A DNA stretch of 64,000 nt from NCBI GenBank assembly GCA_949126835.1, contig OX421497.1:19927909-19991908 (forward strand), given 5' to 3'. The position numbers and the translations under genes were made by a program. Shown here one piece after another: positions 44,210-55,142 of the stretch. This DNA comes from Anisus vortex. Taxonomy: Eukaryota > Mollusca > Gastropoda > Planorbidae. Position 1 is the first letter of the stretch, and each line of letters starts with the position of its first letter. Under the pieces are notes generated by a model. That model saw only the letters and a program-made list of their open reading frames with translations. It was not told the origin of the DNA and did no database searches.

Positions 44210-45608
44210 TGTCACGACGTGGCAATTGAGAGGGGGGTAATAATGGCTGGTTGTCTTAGAGGTATGAGGTGCCGATGCTGTAGTTGACCTGGAATATTTA
44301 TTTGTTCTCTACTGGCTCGTTTAGATGTTATTAAACACACACAAACAGACAGTTCTAAGTTAGGCAAGCAAGTCTCTGGTTACGTTTCAGGTGTTTATTT
44401 ATGATTCAAATTCAATATCCAATGATGAAATACACATACTAACATGCAGGGGAGATATAATGCTTGAGATATATGCACAGGAACGTCTATCACTCAATAT
44501 ACTGTGTTGTTGCGGAATCCAAGTTTAGGCTACGTAACTATAATGAGGAAATTACGATTACTGGCTAAGTATCTGCAAGTCCAAGTAACAATTCGGGAGC
44601 TAGATCAAAACGATGTGTCTAGCTCGGGAGCTGGGGGAGATCTGCTTTAGTTTAGTTGGGCGGGCTTTTTCGTGAACATTAGTCACCTGACCCAAGGTTA
44701 ATTTGGTTGGCTTACATTTAATTACATCCTATTCTCATTGGCTAGATTGAATATACATTTGCATAAGAAAAGCTTATTGGAGCCAAAAATGGATTAAGGG
44801 TCGGGGTTGCGAGGGCGGAACGGGGGGGGGAGAGGTCTAGATGAAAGACAATTGATACAGACGTCATGCTGAGTGGGGGAATTTATCTCCCTTTGGTAGA
44901 ATTTTAAGTAGTTAACTCAAGTGGCTGGGGGGGGGGTTTCGGACGAGAATTAGTTATATGTGTGCGAACTGGGTTCTCTGGTCAACGCTCAGGGAACGAC
45001 CGTCTCAAAGCAATTGCATAACGTGCCGCTAAGCTGAGGGGATATAAAAGGGGGTGGGGGTGGCGGGGACGCGAAGAGGAGGGGGTGAGTGAGGGATCGA
45101 GTAATGACTCGCTCAGGGAACGACCGTCTCAAAGCAATTGCATAACGTGCCGCTAAGCTGAGGGGATATAAAAGGGGGTGGGGGTGGCGGGGGCGCGAAG
45201 AGGAGGGGGTGAGTGAGGGATCGAGTAATAACTGTCTACACATGCGTTAAAATAGTACAAGATATAAATACATTAAGACATGATATGAATACATTAATAT
45301 AGCATAGGATAAAATATATACATTCTAACTAACACATTCGTACCCATTCAACCAAGATGTAGTACCAAGTTGAATCCTATTAGTCAGTAGACTCTGAATT
45401 TGGGCGTAGTACAAGAGTATAGTGAAGGGTAGAGAAACAGGTGAGAAAGAGTGATGGGGAGATGTAATTGCGTAAGGGAGGGAGAAGATAGTGACGTCAG
45501 ACTAACCTTCTCTCTATTCTAGCTAAACTTAAGCTAATCTAAGGTTCTAGTTATACACTGCTATCTATCTAAGTGCTAATAGTCACGATTAAATCCAGAA
45601 TTGTGACA
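44210..45608 (-). repeat. 5' LTR, 1399 bp, with an internal 124-bp duplication
   Basis: Same ends as the left LTR. It is 121 bp longer because 44987-45110 is duplicated in tandem as 45111-45234, offset by small G-run differences. As the 5' LTR it should contain the sense promoter. A weak TATATAT lies on the minus strand near 45315, while consensus TATAAAAG boxes point the other way. Confidence 0.95.
44987..45234. repeat. 124-bp tandem duplication confined to the 5' LTR
   Basis: GCTCAGGGAACGACCGTCTC begins both copies (44987 and 45111). Each contains TATAAAAG on the plus strand (45043-45050 and 45167-45174). The other LTR has one copy. The copies differ by a few bases, for example GGGGACGCG versus GGGGGCGCG. 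Confidence 0.93.
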
Positions 45609-45915
45609 CACTTAAAGATTTCGTAGGAATTGGATGAACACTTAAAGATTTCGTTTGGACGAACACTTAAAGATTTCGTAGGAATTGGACGAACACTTAA
45701 AGATTTCGTAGGAATTGGATGAACACTTAAAGATTTCGTAGGAATTGGATGAACACTTAAAGATTTCGTAGGAATTGGATGAACACTTAAAGATTTTGTA
45801 GGAATTGGACGAACACTTAAAGATTTCGTTTGGACGAACACTTAAAGATTTCGTAGGAATTGGACGAACACTTAAAGATTTCGTAGGATTTGGATGAACA
45901 CTTAAAGATTTCGAG
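45609..45915. repeat. 30-bp minisatellite, right part (about 10 copies)
   Basis: This continues the array interrupted at 37399, starting with the duplicated CACTT. Two shorter 25-bp units (TTTCGTTTGGACGAACACTT) lack AGGAA. It ends near 45915. Confidence 0.95.
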
Positions 45916-46800
45916 AAAAGGTGAAAAAAGTGAGCAGATTGTAATATCGCTGACACACTCTATGTTTTAATCTCATCATTGTCATTCGTCTACAAGCTCG
46001 AGCGTACAAGATGTATTTAAGAAACTATATAAGTTATGTTAAATTGGAGTTAACAATCACATTTTGTGTAGGGAAAATTATTAAATAAGGCTTCAGTTTT
46101 AATACATAAAATTATGACTTCAACTTTATAGAAACTATAAAAACAAGAAATATATAGTTATATTGTTCTACTGTTAGAAACAGCGTGTAGGTCTTTGTGT
46201 ATGAATGTGCAGGTACAAATGTATTTGTGTACTTATGTAGGGTCTAACTGTACATTGCTTTCATCATTCGCATTGGCCGAGTGTCCCCTTTTCTGTTACT
46301 ATTTGTCTATTTAATTGATAGAATGATAAACAGGAAGATATACAAACAGACAAAAAAGATAGATAGATTGACGTCAATATATGAAAAGCAATTATTCTAA
46401 CAAGCTTTGTTGCAGTAGCGGGCCCTATAATCATGTTTCATTAACAGAACATGTCCAAGAAACATGGCATTACATGCTCGATAAATCTGTAAGCTTTACT
46501 TAGCCTTTTTTATTTACGCATTTCATGCTGTTTTATTTCGTTGCCTATTATTTTCTGCTTATTTAGAATTATCCTAGTTTAAAGTTGTTGTTTTTATTTA
46601 CTCATTGTCTAATTGATTAGGATGTTGTTTTTTTTTGTGAGAAGGGATGTAATTGATTGATGTCAATAGATTATGTGTGTTCAACAATGACGCAATCAAT
46701 TAGTGAGCAAATCGGAAACAAAAGTTTTGAACTAGGTCAGGGTTTCCCAAACAATAGTTTTCTATTTTCCGGATATTTTTTATACTCTATTTTCAAGATC
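45916..46800. other. AT-rich spacer
   Basis: No gene was seen. CAGGGTTTCCCAAAC at 46738 resembles a hAT terminus, but its partner was not found. Confidence 0.45.
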
Positions 46801-46922
46801 TACTAGCACAGGGGTCGGCAACCTAAGGAACGCGTGCCAGACTTGGCACGCAAACGATTTTTAGTGGCACGCGAGAGACCTCCAAGAAGATTTTTCAGTG
46901 CAAGTCAAAATAACGTGCGACT

Positions 46923-47233
46923 CAGGGCCGGCTCGTCCAAATAGGCAAACTAGGCGGCCGCCTAGGGCGCGAAATTGGGGGGGGGGCGTAATTTTTTATT
47001 TTTTTTTAAATTTAAAAATATAAACTATATTAAGGTTTAGTACTTGTGCACGCTACTGACATAGGCAGACGAATTACTTTGTAATGAAAGGCGAAGGGTA
47101 TTTTATTTAAGTTGTCTTAGAAAATAGGAAAGTATGCACTAAGACTACTCAGTTTCTCCCCACCGAAGGCACTTTAATGAAGGCGCAGAATGTGTTTTCT
47201 CCTAAGGCCTCAAAATCCCTAGACCCGGTTCTG
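46923..47233. mobile_element. Nested hAT MITE, 311 bp
   Basis: It starts CAGGGCCGGCTCGTCC and ends AGACCCGGTTCTG, which are imperfect inverted repeats. The flanks GTGCGACT (46915-46922) and GTACGACT (47234-47241) match at 7 of 8. GGCGGCCGCCTAGGGCGC and a G run follow the left end, typical of this MITE type. It inserted into the larger hAT, so it is the younger of the two. Confidence 0.85.
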
Positions 47234-47239
47234 GTACGA

Positions 47240-48172
47240 CTGCATAATTGATCGGTGCTGCGTGGCGAACTACATCGGAATCACATTGGAAGTAGGCTGT
47301 TTTAGCTCAGGAATGTTTGCATGCAAAGCTCTTATCATTCGATCTGTGCTAGAACTTATTGTTAAGATAGTCAATTGTATTAGTTTTTCTAGGCTTTTCT
47401 ATAAGAAAGTGATACGGAGTATAGGTAAAGTCTTGGATAGATTCGTTTCTTGTCTGGAAGCAATTAAGATGTATCTTGATAAGAACAAAAACATTTCCGG
47501 TACTGAATGAGGAAAACTGGCTGTTGAAGAAAATGTTTCTGAATGACATGGCGACACGTTTCAGTGAGTTGAACTTGCATTAACAAGGACGGGATCGAAA
47601 AGCACTTGAAGTGTTGAACCACTGGAATGGATTTGCATTGAAACTGGGCATATCTTTCCGTGAAATCAATTTCAAAACATTTAACTCTTTCCCTAATTTA
47701 AGGCAAATTAAGATATATGAGCGTTTTCAGAAGTACAGTGTACATCGAAGCACTCAATGTGGAGTTTTCTAAACAAAGACAAATTCAAATTCATGGACTC
47801 GTTTTTTCATACCACACCAAGCCTTGCTGGATTGATCTTACTACAAACTATATTTAGATCTGATTCTTTTTATAGTGGAGGGATATTGAATTTTTTTTTC
47901 ATTTTATAGATTCGAAAAATGGGCATGGAAATGTGACGATTAGCAGGAAAATCTTAAAGGAAGGAATAGCTGCTTAGGAAAGTCATATGTTGTCAACTGC
48001 AATGCATTCCGCTCTACTTTCAGTTTTTGGTTTAATTTACACTATTGAACATATTTTATCGCACATGAAAGCTGTTTTAAGCATACTTGCACTTGACCAC
48101 TCAGAAGTGACTAAATATGTACCTGACGTTAAACAATTAGCGAAGATCATTCAAGGAAAAGACGCTAATTAA
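47240..48172 (+). pseudogene. hAT transposase relic
   Basis: Pieces of a hAT (GTF2IRD2/ZBED-like) transposase are readable. FSRLFYKKVIRSIGKVLDRF and the following SCLEAIKMYL lie at about 47385-47480. NWLLKKMFLNDMATRFSELN follows at about 47515, the WLxxxxFLxDxxxxLNELN motif. LLSVFGLIYTIEHILSHMK at about 48005-48075 corresponds to the C-terminal hAT dimerisation motif FGSTYxCEQxFSxMK. Frameshifts and stops separate them, and the N-terminal zinc finger and first catalytic Asp are not seen. It is inactive. The family may still have an active relative elsewhere in the genome. Confidence 0.78.
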
Positions 48173-49207
48173 TTGATACATGCTAATTACATTCAATTTA
48201 GTTTTTATGCTCATCTCTCTTAATTAAGCATAAATATAATTATTTCTAAGACACATTTGTTTGTTTCATTATTGTACTTAATATAAGAGGCTTATATACT
48301 AGCATTATATTATGTAATTGTAAAATTATTAATGTTTAAAAAAATATTTTTTTAAAGTTGAATTTATTAATGCAGAAAATGTTTATTTAAAACGTAAATT
48401 AATTTTATGCATCTAATTACACGTTGAAAGAAAGAACATAATGCTGCAATTGTGTAAAGAACTTATAATTTATATGCAACACTGGTTATATTAAAATCCC
48501 TCTTTGGCATCATTAGCATCAAATTTGGAGACTGTAATTGAAGGGAGGTAATTAACCCGTTTACTTGCGTTAATATTTCTCATACTTTTCTTTGAAAAAA
48601 ATGGCTTACAATTTATAACTTTAAAAGATCAAACAATAAAATATAGAAAACATAGAAAATTATACATATATATTATATCATATGACTTAATCATTTATAT
48701 GTAGGCCTACATTTGTAAACATTACATTAACTACCGAGTTTGTATGATTACTACGTATCTGTTCCGCTTAACTATAATCGATTACCCTCCTCAATAATGA
48801 ATAATAAATATATTATCAGAAACCTCAGTTATGCTGTGGTCAAACTACAAGGAATTTATAGCTATTACTAGAATAATATCTTCAAAACTAAATTAAAATG
48901 TTGATACATTAACCATTAATGTGCAAGTTGAGAAATGAGATAGTGTATTAAGCTTGGTTATAAATGGATTAAAAAAAAAGATAATAATAACAAACAGGTT
49001 AATGTGTTATTAAATTAAATATAAAACGTTTCAATGATTTTCTCTATAACGCTCCTTTTCTTTTGGTCTTGCTACGGCATTAAATAAATTGTCTTATAAA
49101 AATAATATAGTTGAGCAGTTTGACTTTCACGCTGTTGGTACGCTGAATGATTTGAAAATCCTAGTTTGGCACACTATAAGCAAAAGGTTGCCGACCCTGC
49201 ACTAGCA

Positions 49208-49725
49208 TCTATAGCGATATAAATAGCTTATAAGTTATATATAAAACTATAAATTTTCAAATAGTTCAAATATCGTAATACAGAAATAGGATTAGGGTTA
49301 AGGGTTAGGGCAAAATCTACATTGATATAGGTCAATCACTAAAACAGCACGTTAATCTGACCTAGATTTTGAATACTTTTCTACTACATTTGGTGATTCG
49401 TTAGTTTTACTTTCGTGGCTTAGTACTGGATCGCGACCTGGCATTAGGGGGAGTACTGACCTTGGTGATTCAAGTCTTTGACATTTTCATTTGAAAATTT
49501 GATACATTACACACAAACATGTAGAATTTATTATTTGTAATAAAGTAATCATATTGTGTCGGTCTATTTGTCAGTGCCACACATACAAAGTATAAAAAAA
49601 TATTTAAACACATACTCATTCAGTACGCTTTCTCTTCAAAAGTGTATTAATAGTTTTGTCCTTTTTTTCTTTTTTACAATGAAGGTCTATACTTATATAC
49701 TTATAGGGTAATAACACATATATTA
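49208..49725. other. Spacer, nothing recognised
   Basis: GGGTTAAGGGTTAGGG near 49295 is a very short telomere-like phrase. No gene was seen. Confidence 0.5.
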
Positions 49726-49934
49726 GTAAGTAAGTAAAGTACCCGTCAGACCAAATGGATCATAGGGCAGGTGAGGCAGCGTTCACCAATTTTTGTGGCC
49801 ACGGCATACTAGGAGATGTGTGGCCAGCATAATGTCAGGTATGCATCAGAGCTGGGCAGACCTAGCCTTCACCTGGATTCGAACCCAGAACCTTCGGTAC
49901 ATCAGCCGAACGCGCTTCTGCTAGGCCACCATAA
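49726..49934 (-). mobile_element. tRNA-derived SINE copy
   Basis: From left to right it has AAAGTACCCGTCAGACCAAA, then GGCCACGGCATACTAGG, then the minus-strand tRNA-like head with B box GGTTCGAAT and A box region GGTGGCCTAGCAG. It lacks the CCGCCTTTACTTTACCCC part seen at 4030. Same orientation as the other copies. Confidence 0.82.
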
Positions 49935-50436
49935 ATAACATAATTATTGAAGTCGATTCTCCTTACTTCGTAAGCCAATGAGTCCATAGTTAAGAATTCA
50001 CAGAAACCATCTTTCTTTCACATTCTGGCAAGGAAATTGTTATGGGAACTAATCAGGAAATCCAGCAACTATTTTTGTTTGTTTACAAACATTCACCTAA
50101 ATGTAAGACTGAATCCAAACAATGGATAAGCGAAATAGATAAAAGGAGAAGGAGTGAAGAGAAGTATTTCAATGAAATTTGTATCCTTACCTTAGTGTGA
50201 ATGTTTCAATCTGTGATATAATCAATTGCTGAAAACGTGTAGAATGTGAAATCCACGAAGCGAGAAAGTGGCGTTGATTAACCAATAGATTGCATGATGC
50301 AGTTAACTCTAGTTTATAAATATCCAATTTGTCCGTGGATTCTTTAAAGAACTATATGAATGATATGTATCCAGTATGAGATATCCACCAGTCCTTTAAG
50401 TCCTTTGTATGTTGGATGTATTTGCCAACCTGTTGA
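49935..50436. other. Spacer, nothing recognised
   Basis: No gene was seen. Diverged first units of the following array begin near 50410. Confidence 0.45.
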
Positions 50437-51403
50437 GATATTGAAATAAAATACATTTGATGTGTTTGCCAACCTGCTGAAATATTGAAATAAAATACAT
50501 TTAATTTGTTTGCCAACCTGTTGAAATATTGAAATAAAATACATTTAATTTGTTTATTTTGATAAATATTTCAATAAAATACATTTAATTTGTTTGTTTT
50601 TTATAAATATTTCAATAAAATACATTTTATTTGTGTGTTTTTATAAATATTTAAATAAAATACATTTAATTTGTGTGTTTTTATAAATATTTCAATAAAA
50701 TACATTTAATTTGTGTGTTTTTATAAATATTTCAGAAAAATACATTTAATTTGTGTGGTTTTATAAATATTTCAATAAAATACATTTAATTTGTGGGTTT
50801 TCATAAATATTTCAATAAAATACATTTAATTTGTGTGTTTTTATAAATATTTCAATAAAATACATTGAATTTGTGGGTTTTCATAAATATTTCAATAAAA
50901 TACATTTACTTTGTGTGTTTTTATAAATATTTCAATAAAATACATTTAATTTGTGTGTTTTCATAAATATTTCAACAAAATACATTTAATTTTTTAGTTT
51001 TTATAAATATTTAAATAAAACACATTTAATTTGTGTGTTTTTATAAATAGTTCAAGAAAATACATTTAATTTGTCTGTTTTTATAAATATTTTAAATAAA
51101 ATACATTTAATTTGTGTGTTTTTATAAATATTTCAATAAAATACATTTTATTTGTGTGTTTTTATAAATATTTCAAAAAATTACATTTAATTTGTGCGTT
51201 TTTATAAATATTTAAATAAAATACATTTAATGTGTGTGTTTTTATAAATATTTCAATAGAATACATTTAATTTGTGTTTTTATAAATATTTCAATAAAAT
51301 ACATTTAATTTGTGTGTTTTTATAAATATTTCAATAAAATACATTTAATGTGTGTGTTTTTATAAATATTTCAATGAAGTACATTTAATTTGTGTGTTTT
51401 TAT
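50437..51403. repeat. 40-bp AT-rich minisatellite, about 24 copies
   Basis: TTATAAATATTTCAATAAAA plus TACATTTAATTTGTGTGTTT repeats at an exact 40-bp period over most of the interval. The first three units differ (GTTTGCCAACCTGTTGAAAT). Almost every unit has AATAAA on the plus strand. Confidence 0.95.
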
Positions 51404-52202
51404 TGTGATTTTAGCGAAAATAGGTTTAAATTAAAATAATAATCCAACAAACATTAGATGTCAATGTGGAAAGACAACTCCTAAACAAACATAATGAAAA
51501 TGTCATAGAAATATAAACAAAAACATTGTTTTTTATTCAATAAACTCAATAAAGTTGTGCCTTTTTTATCTGTTATATTAACTTTGCAAAACTTTGTTTC
51601 TAGCCATTAAACTCTGCAAAAGCTAATTGACCTCCATTCCCGTCATTCCATCTACCTGAAACTTGGTACACTGACGTGAAGCCTTGAGCTTCACATGATT
51701 AACCGTGTTTTTGTGTATTTATCGCGCTCTGGCGGTCTCTAGTTAACGTTAGCATGAACTCAACATTATAATATTATGGTAACTACGCATTTTTGTCCTG
51801 CGCTATTTTACTTTTTAAATATAGTCAATACTTTAGTATTGTTTTATTACTATGGACATCATTAAGGTTTCGATTGATATTTTTATTTCTATGCCTAATT
51901 AAGTGTCTTTATATTAACTTCACTTTTTGTTCCTAACGATGATGGCGGCAATGGGAAAAATCTTCACATGTCTAATTAAGAATAATAAAAATGTATATAA
52001 ACACCATAATTGTGTTCATTTTGATTCAATCATTCTTTTCTTTTTATAAAATATAGCCAATACTTTTTTTTCCAGTGATATTTTGTATGCCTGATGCGCC
52101 TTTATATTAATTAATTAAAGTTTAAATGTGTATTGTTTTCTTATTATTCAGAAAGTTAAATAGAAATGCACATTAAAGATGTAAACTGAAAAAAATTGTA
52201 TT
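51404..52202. other. AT-rich spacer with a possible old repeat
   Basis: At 51640-51740 CTACCTGAAACTTGGTACAC and GCGCTCTGGCGGTCTCT have the look of a widespread dispersed repeat, but I cannot place it. No gene was seen. Confidence 0.35.
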
Positions 52203-52668
52203 TAACGGTTGTTGAACGGTTGTTGAACGGTTGTTTAACGGTTGTTCAACGGTTGTTTAACGCTTGTTTAACGGTTGTTTAACGGTTGTTCAACGGTTAT
52301 TTAACGGTTGTTCAACGGTTATTTAACGCTTGTTTAACGGTTGTTTAACGGTTGTTTAACGGTTGTTTAACGGTTGTTTAACGGTTGTTTACCGGTTGTT
52401 TAACGGTTGTTTAACGGTTGTTTAACGGTTGTTTAACGGTTGTTTAACGGTTGTTTAACGGTTGTTTAACGGTTGTTTAACGGTTGTTTAACGGTTGTTT
52501 AACGGTTGTTTAACGGTTGTTTAACGGTTGTTTAACGGTTGTTTAACGGTTGTTCAACGGTTGTTCAACGGTTGTTTAACGGTTGTTTAACGGTTGTTTA
52601 ACGGTTGTTTAACGGTTGTTTACCGGTTGTTTACCGGTTGTTTAACGGTTGTTTAACGGTTGTTTAAT
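52203..52668. repeat. 11-bp satellite AACGGTTGTTT, about 42 copies
   Basis: The unit AACGGTTGTTT repeats for about 465 bp with rare changes (GAACGG, CAACGG, TTACCGG, CGCTTG). A higher-order duplication of the variant block is visible near 52255-52330. Every unit contains the Myb-type core YAACGG. Confidence 0.96.
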
Positions 52669-53860
52669 TGAGGGCATTTGAAAATAGGTTCATTGAAAAA
52701 GATCTAGTAAGGAAATAAAACTACAAATAAACACAATAAAAACACTAATTGAAATTCAAGCAAAGGTTATTAGTGTAGACAAATGTAATTTCTCGTAGTA
52801 TCTAAATATTTTTAGTAAGCATTCTCTATCCGCAATGTACACATATTCGAAATTTTCCCTTTTAGCATCTGTCCCATTAAAACCATTATAAGGAGTACAG
52901 AGAAATTGTTGTTGCATTTACTGAAAATTGCTATAGAAGTTTTTTCAAGAACAAAAACCAGCGTATTTTTTTACATTTTTTATTCATCGTTTCATTTATT
53001 GTAAAAAAAAAACAAGCAACCTGCAATGGAATTCTTTAAAAAAAAATTATTTCAACTTTTATTGAGTGACTCGAGTGAATTATCTTATCTTTTCTTATAC
53101 TTTACGAACGCTCTTTTTTTTATAATAAAGATTATTGCTACTTACGCACATCCGAGTAGTTATTTCCAATCGAAGAACCGAACAATGCACAGTAAATTAG
53201 CGTACATATACATAGAAATAAATATATTAAAAAAATAATAATTTAAAAAATGACAAGTTATCTGCATTTTACATACCGTTGTTCCATATAGACATATTTT
53301 TATACTATATATACTTTATATACATGTAGATCACATGATGAACCAATAGTATAAAATGAAGCAATGAAATATGCACCAAAATACGAAAAGCCACATTGCC
53401 GTTATAGTCCTTAGGGGAGGCCATATGACGTTGTCCTTTATTTCAAACGTTAAAGGCAAATATTGATAGAGCCGCCCTGAGGGAGGAACTAGGAAAATGG
53501 CTGCCGGACACTCAATTGATACATTTTGAAATTATGGGGACATTTTTTTGTTGTTCTTTTATGAAATGAATTTCAGATCAGAACATCAGGAAATGACGTT
53601 TGCAGCAGGATTTTTTTTGTCCAGTCAGACATTTTGAGCTGTGTATTTAGCAACATCTGCTGCACTGACATAAATAAACATAACCTATATGAATATTCTG
53701 AGATATAGATAGTGCAAGGCTCAAGTTATCAACTTGTAGAACTCCCTTAAGTTATTTATAAAATGTTTTATAAAGTTGTATGTTTTAAACAGTTGTGAGC
53801 AAGTATTATTTGCTCCTGGACAATTTGAACGATCGGACAAAATGATAAAGAGAAAGGAAA
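52669..53860. other. AT-rich spacer, nothing recognised
   Basis: A 70-codon plus frame at 53026-53238 is AT-driven. No gene or RNA was recognised. Confidence 0.45.
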
Positions 53861-53861
53861 T

Positions 53862-54000
53862 TGTGTGGCCAGAGCAATGCCCGTGCTCAACAAATGTCAT
53901 GGGTGTCAGATACCCATCAGAGCTAGACACCCCCCTCCCGACCCAAGAAGAGAAAAAGCTTGTGTTAATGTGGATTTGAACCCAGGACCTCCATGCGGCA
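53862..54000 (-). mobile_element. Diverged SINE fragment
   Basis: GTGTGGCCAGAGCAATGCCC, GATACCCATCAGAGCTAGAC and GGATTTGAACCCAGGACCTC match the middle and head of the SINE family in order, with the left tail missing and the A box decayed. Confidence 0.65.
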
Positions 54001-54811
54001 ATTTGAATGCGTTTTCCGTGAACTTTTGTTTTACTCTTTAAAAGATAATTAGCAAATGAAGTTTTATTTTATGTTATTCCATTGCATTAATTTTTTAGAC
54101 ACGCCTTTATTCTATGCTATATTTAGTGCTTCAGAATGACAGACGTACAATTCATAGAAACTAGTTTTGTTCTTTGACTGATTCCTCCTGCCAACTCCCA
54201 CACCTCCCATCAAAAGCTCTTCACGTGCCTTCAGTTGTAGGGTGAATAACCTTGACCCCTGACCCTGCCTAATCCATCTACAAAACATTTCTTTTTTTTT
54301 TTTATGCACGCTTCTATGACAGCAGTAAATGCTTGGTAGAATGGCTGCTGTATAAAAAAATGAAGGATAGAAAAAAAATGAATGAGGGAAAAAAATGAAA
54401 AAAAAAACTTGTACATGTAACCTAAGTTCAAATGAGTGATCAAAGGAAGTTTATTGTTCATGGTTTGCTGTATGTATATTAATTTATGCAAGATTTAAAA
54501 AATGGCGTGGAATTAAACCACTATTATAGATGTTTTATACATTAAATGATGAAGAAACAAATGTAAATATTTACGGTTAACCAAATTTAAACGTCGTTTG
54601 TTTTACTGGTTTTCGTGAAATAAATTAAATTGCTGAATCGTGATAAAAGAAAAAACGAAAAGGCTTTAAGAGTATCATGATGTTGCCTACTATATAACAA
54701 TAGATTTAGCTCTTGGCAAATATTATAATATGATTTTTAAAATTACGAATTTCTACAGTATTCGATTAATACAAGATACATTATCTTGACATTTATGTAT
54801 GGTCTATGTTA
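54001..54811. other. Spacer, nothing recognised
   Basis: A-rich homopolymers at 54290-54410. Short minus frames (65-86 codons) are lysine/phenylalanine-rich without a domain. Confidence 0.45.
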
Positions 54812-54818
54812 ACTATAA

Positions 54819-55134
54819 GCAAAGACTATAATAAGATGGACCACTTGCTTTATTTTTAGAGCTTATGTGTTCTTTTTACGTGCGCATCCAATAACAATGT
54901 CTTAAATGACTTTTTCGCTCATACGTTTGCCTAAATGTTTTCACTGTTTACAACTTGCGAATTTAATTTTAAGTATTCATTGAGAAAATCATAGCGATTA
55001 AATAAAACGGAAAAGCAGCTTACAAAAGGGAATCAGGGATTTCAAAAAAGAAGTCATTCGAGTCATTTGAGTCACTCGAGTTATTAAATAGCAGAAATAT
55101 TAAAGCAAACGGTCCATCTTACTATAGTCTTTGC
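54819..55134. mobile_element. MITE of the same family as 15532
   Basis: The left end GCAAAGACTATAATAAGATG and the right end, complement GCAAAGACTATAGTAAGATG, are long inverted repeats continuing into GGACCRYTTGCTTTA. The interior TAGCGATTAAATAAAACGG is shared with 15532-15793. No coding capacity. Confidence 0.75.
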
Positions 55135-55142
55135 TATAAGCT

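Larger units (their letters stand above)
37400..45608 (-). mobile_element. Complete Gmr1-like Ty3/gypsy LTR retrotransposon, 8209 bp
   Basis: Two near-identical LTRs (37400-38677, 44210-45608) with TGTCAC...GTGACA ends enclose gag (41813-43195) and pol (38722-42084) on the minus strand. A perfect 5-bp duplication CACTT flanks it. Pol order is protease, integrase, RT, RNase H. Integrase before RT is copia-like, but the sequences are Ty3/gypsy-like, a combination known from the Gmr1-like group. All catalytic residues are present and no stop interrupts either frame, so it may be competent or only recently silenced. The element would be transcribed from the right LTR, packaged by gag and copied in a cytoplasmic particle before nuclear integration. 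It is GC-richer than its host DNA. Confidence 0.95.
46809..49199 (+). mobile_element. Decayed autonomous hAT transposon, 2391 bp, with nested MITE
   Basis: The ends CAGGGGTCGGCAACC and GGTTGCCGACCCTG are perfect over about 13 bases. The flanks TACTAGCA (46801-46808) and CACTAGCA (49200-49207) match at 7 of 8. Inside, a second hAT MITE (46923-47233) is inserted, followed by transposase relics on the plus strand. A segment shared with three other hAT elements lies at about 48535-48790 in inverted orientation. The short MITEs at 5021 and 17494 have matching ends. Confidence 0.9.

Noticed and set aside
46738..46760. Another hAT terminus (CAGGGTTTCCCAAAC)
   Set aside because: No matching inverted end or target duplication was found nearby.
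49288..49306. Telomeric repeat
   Set aside because: Only about two imperfect TTAGGG units, within chance in AT/G-rich DNA.
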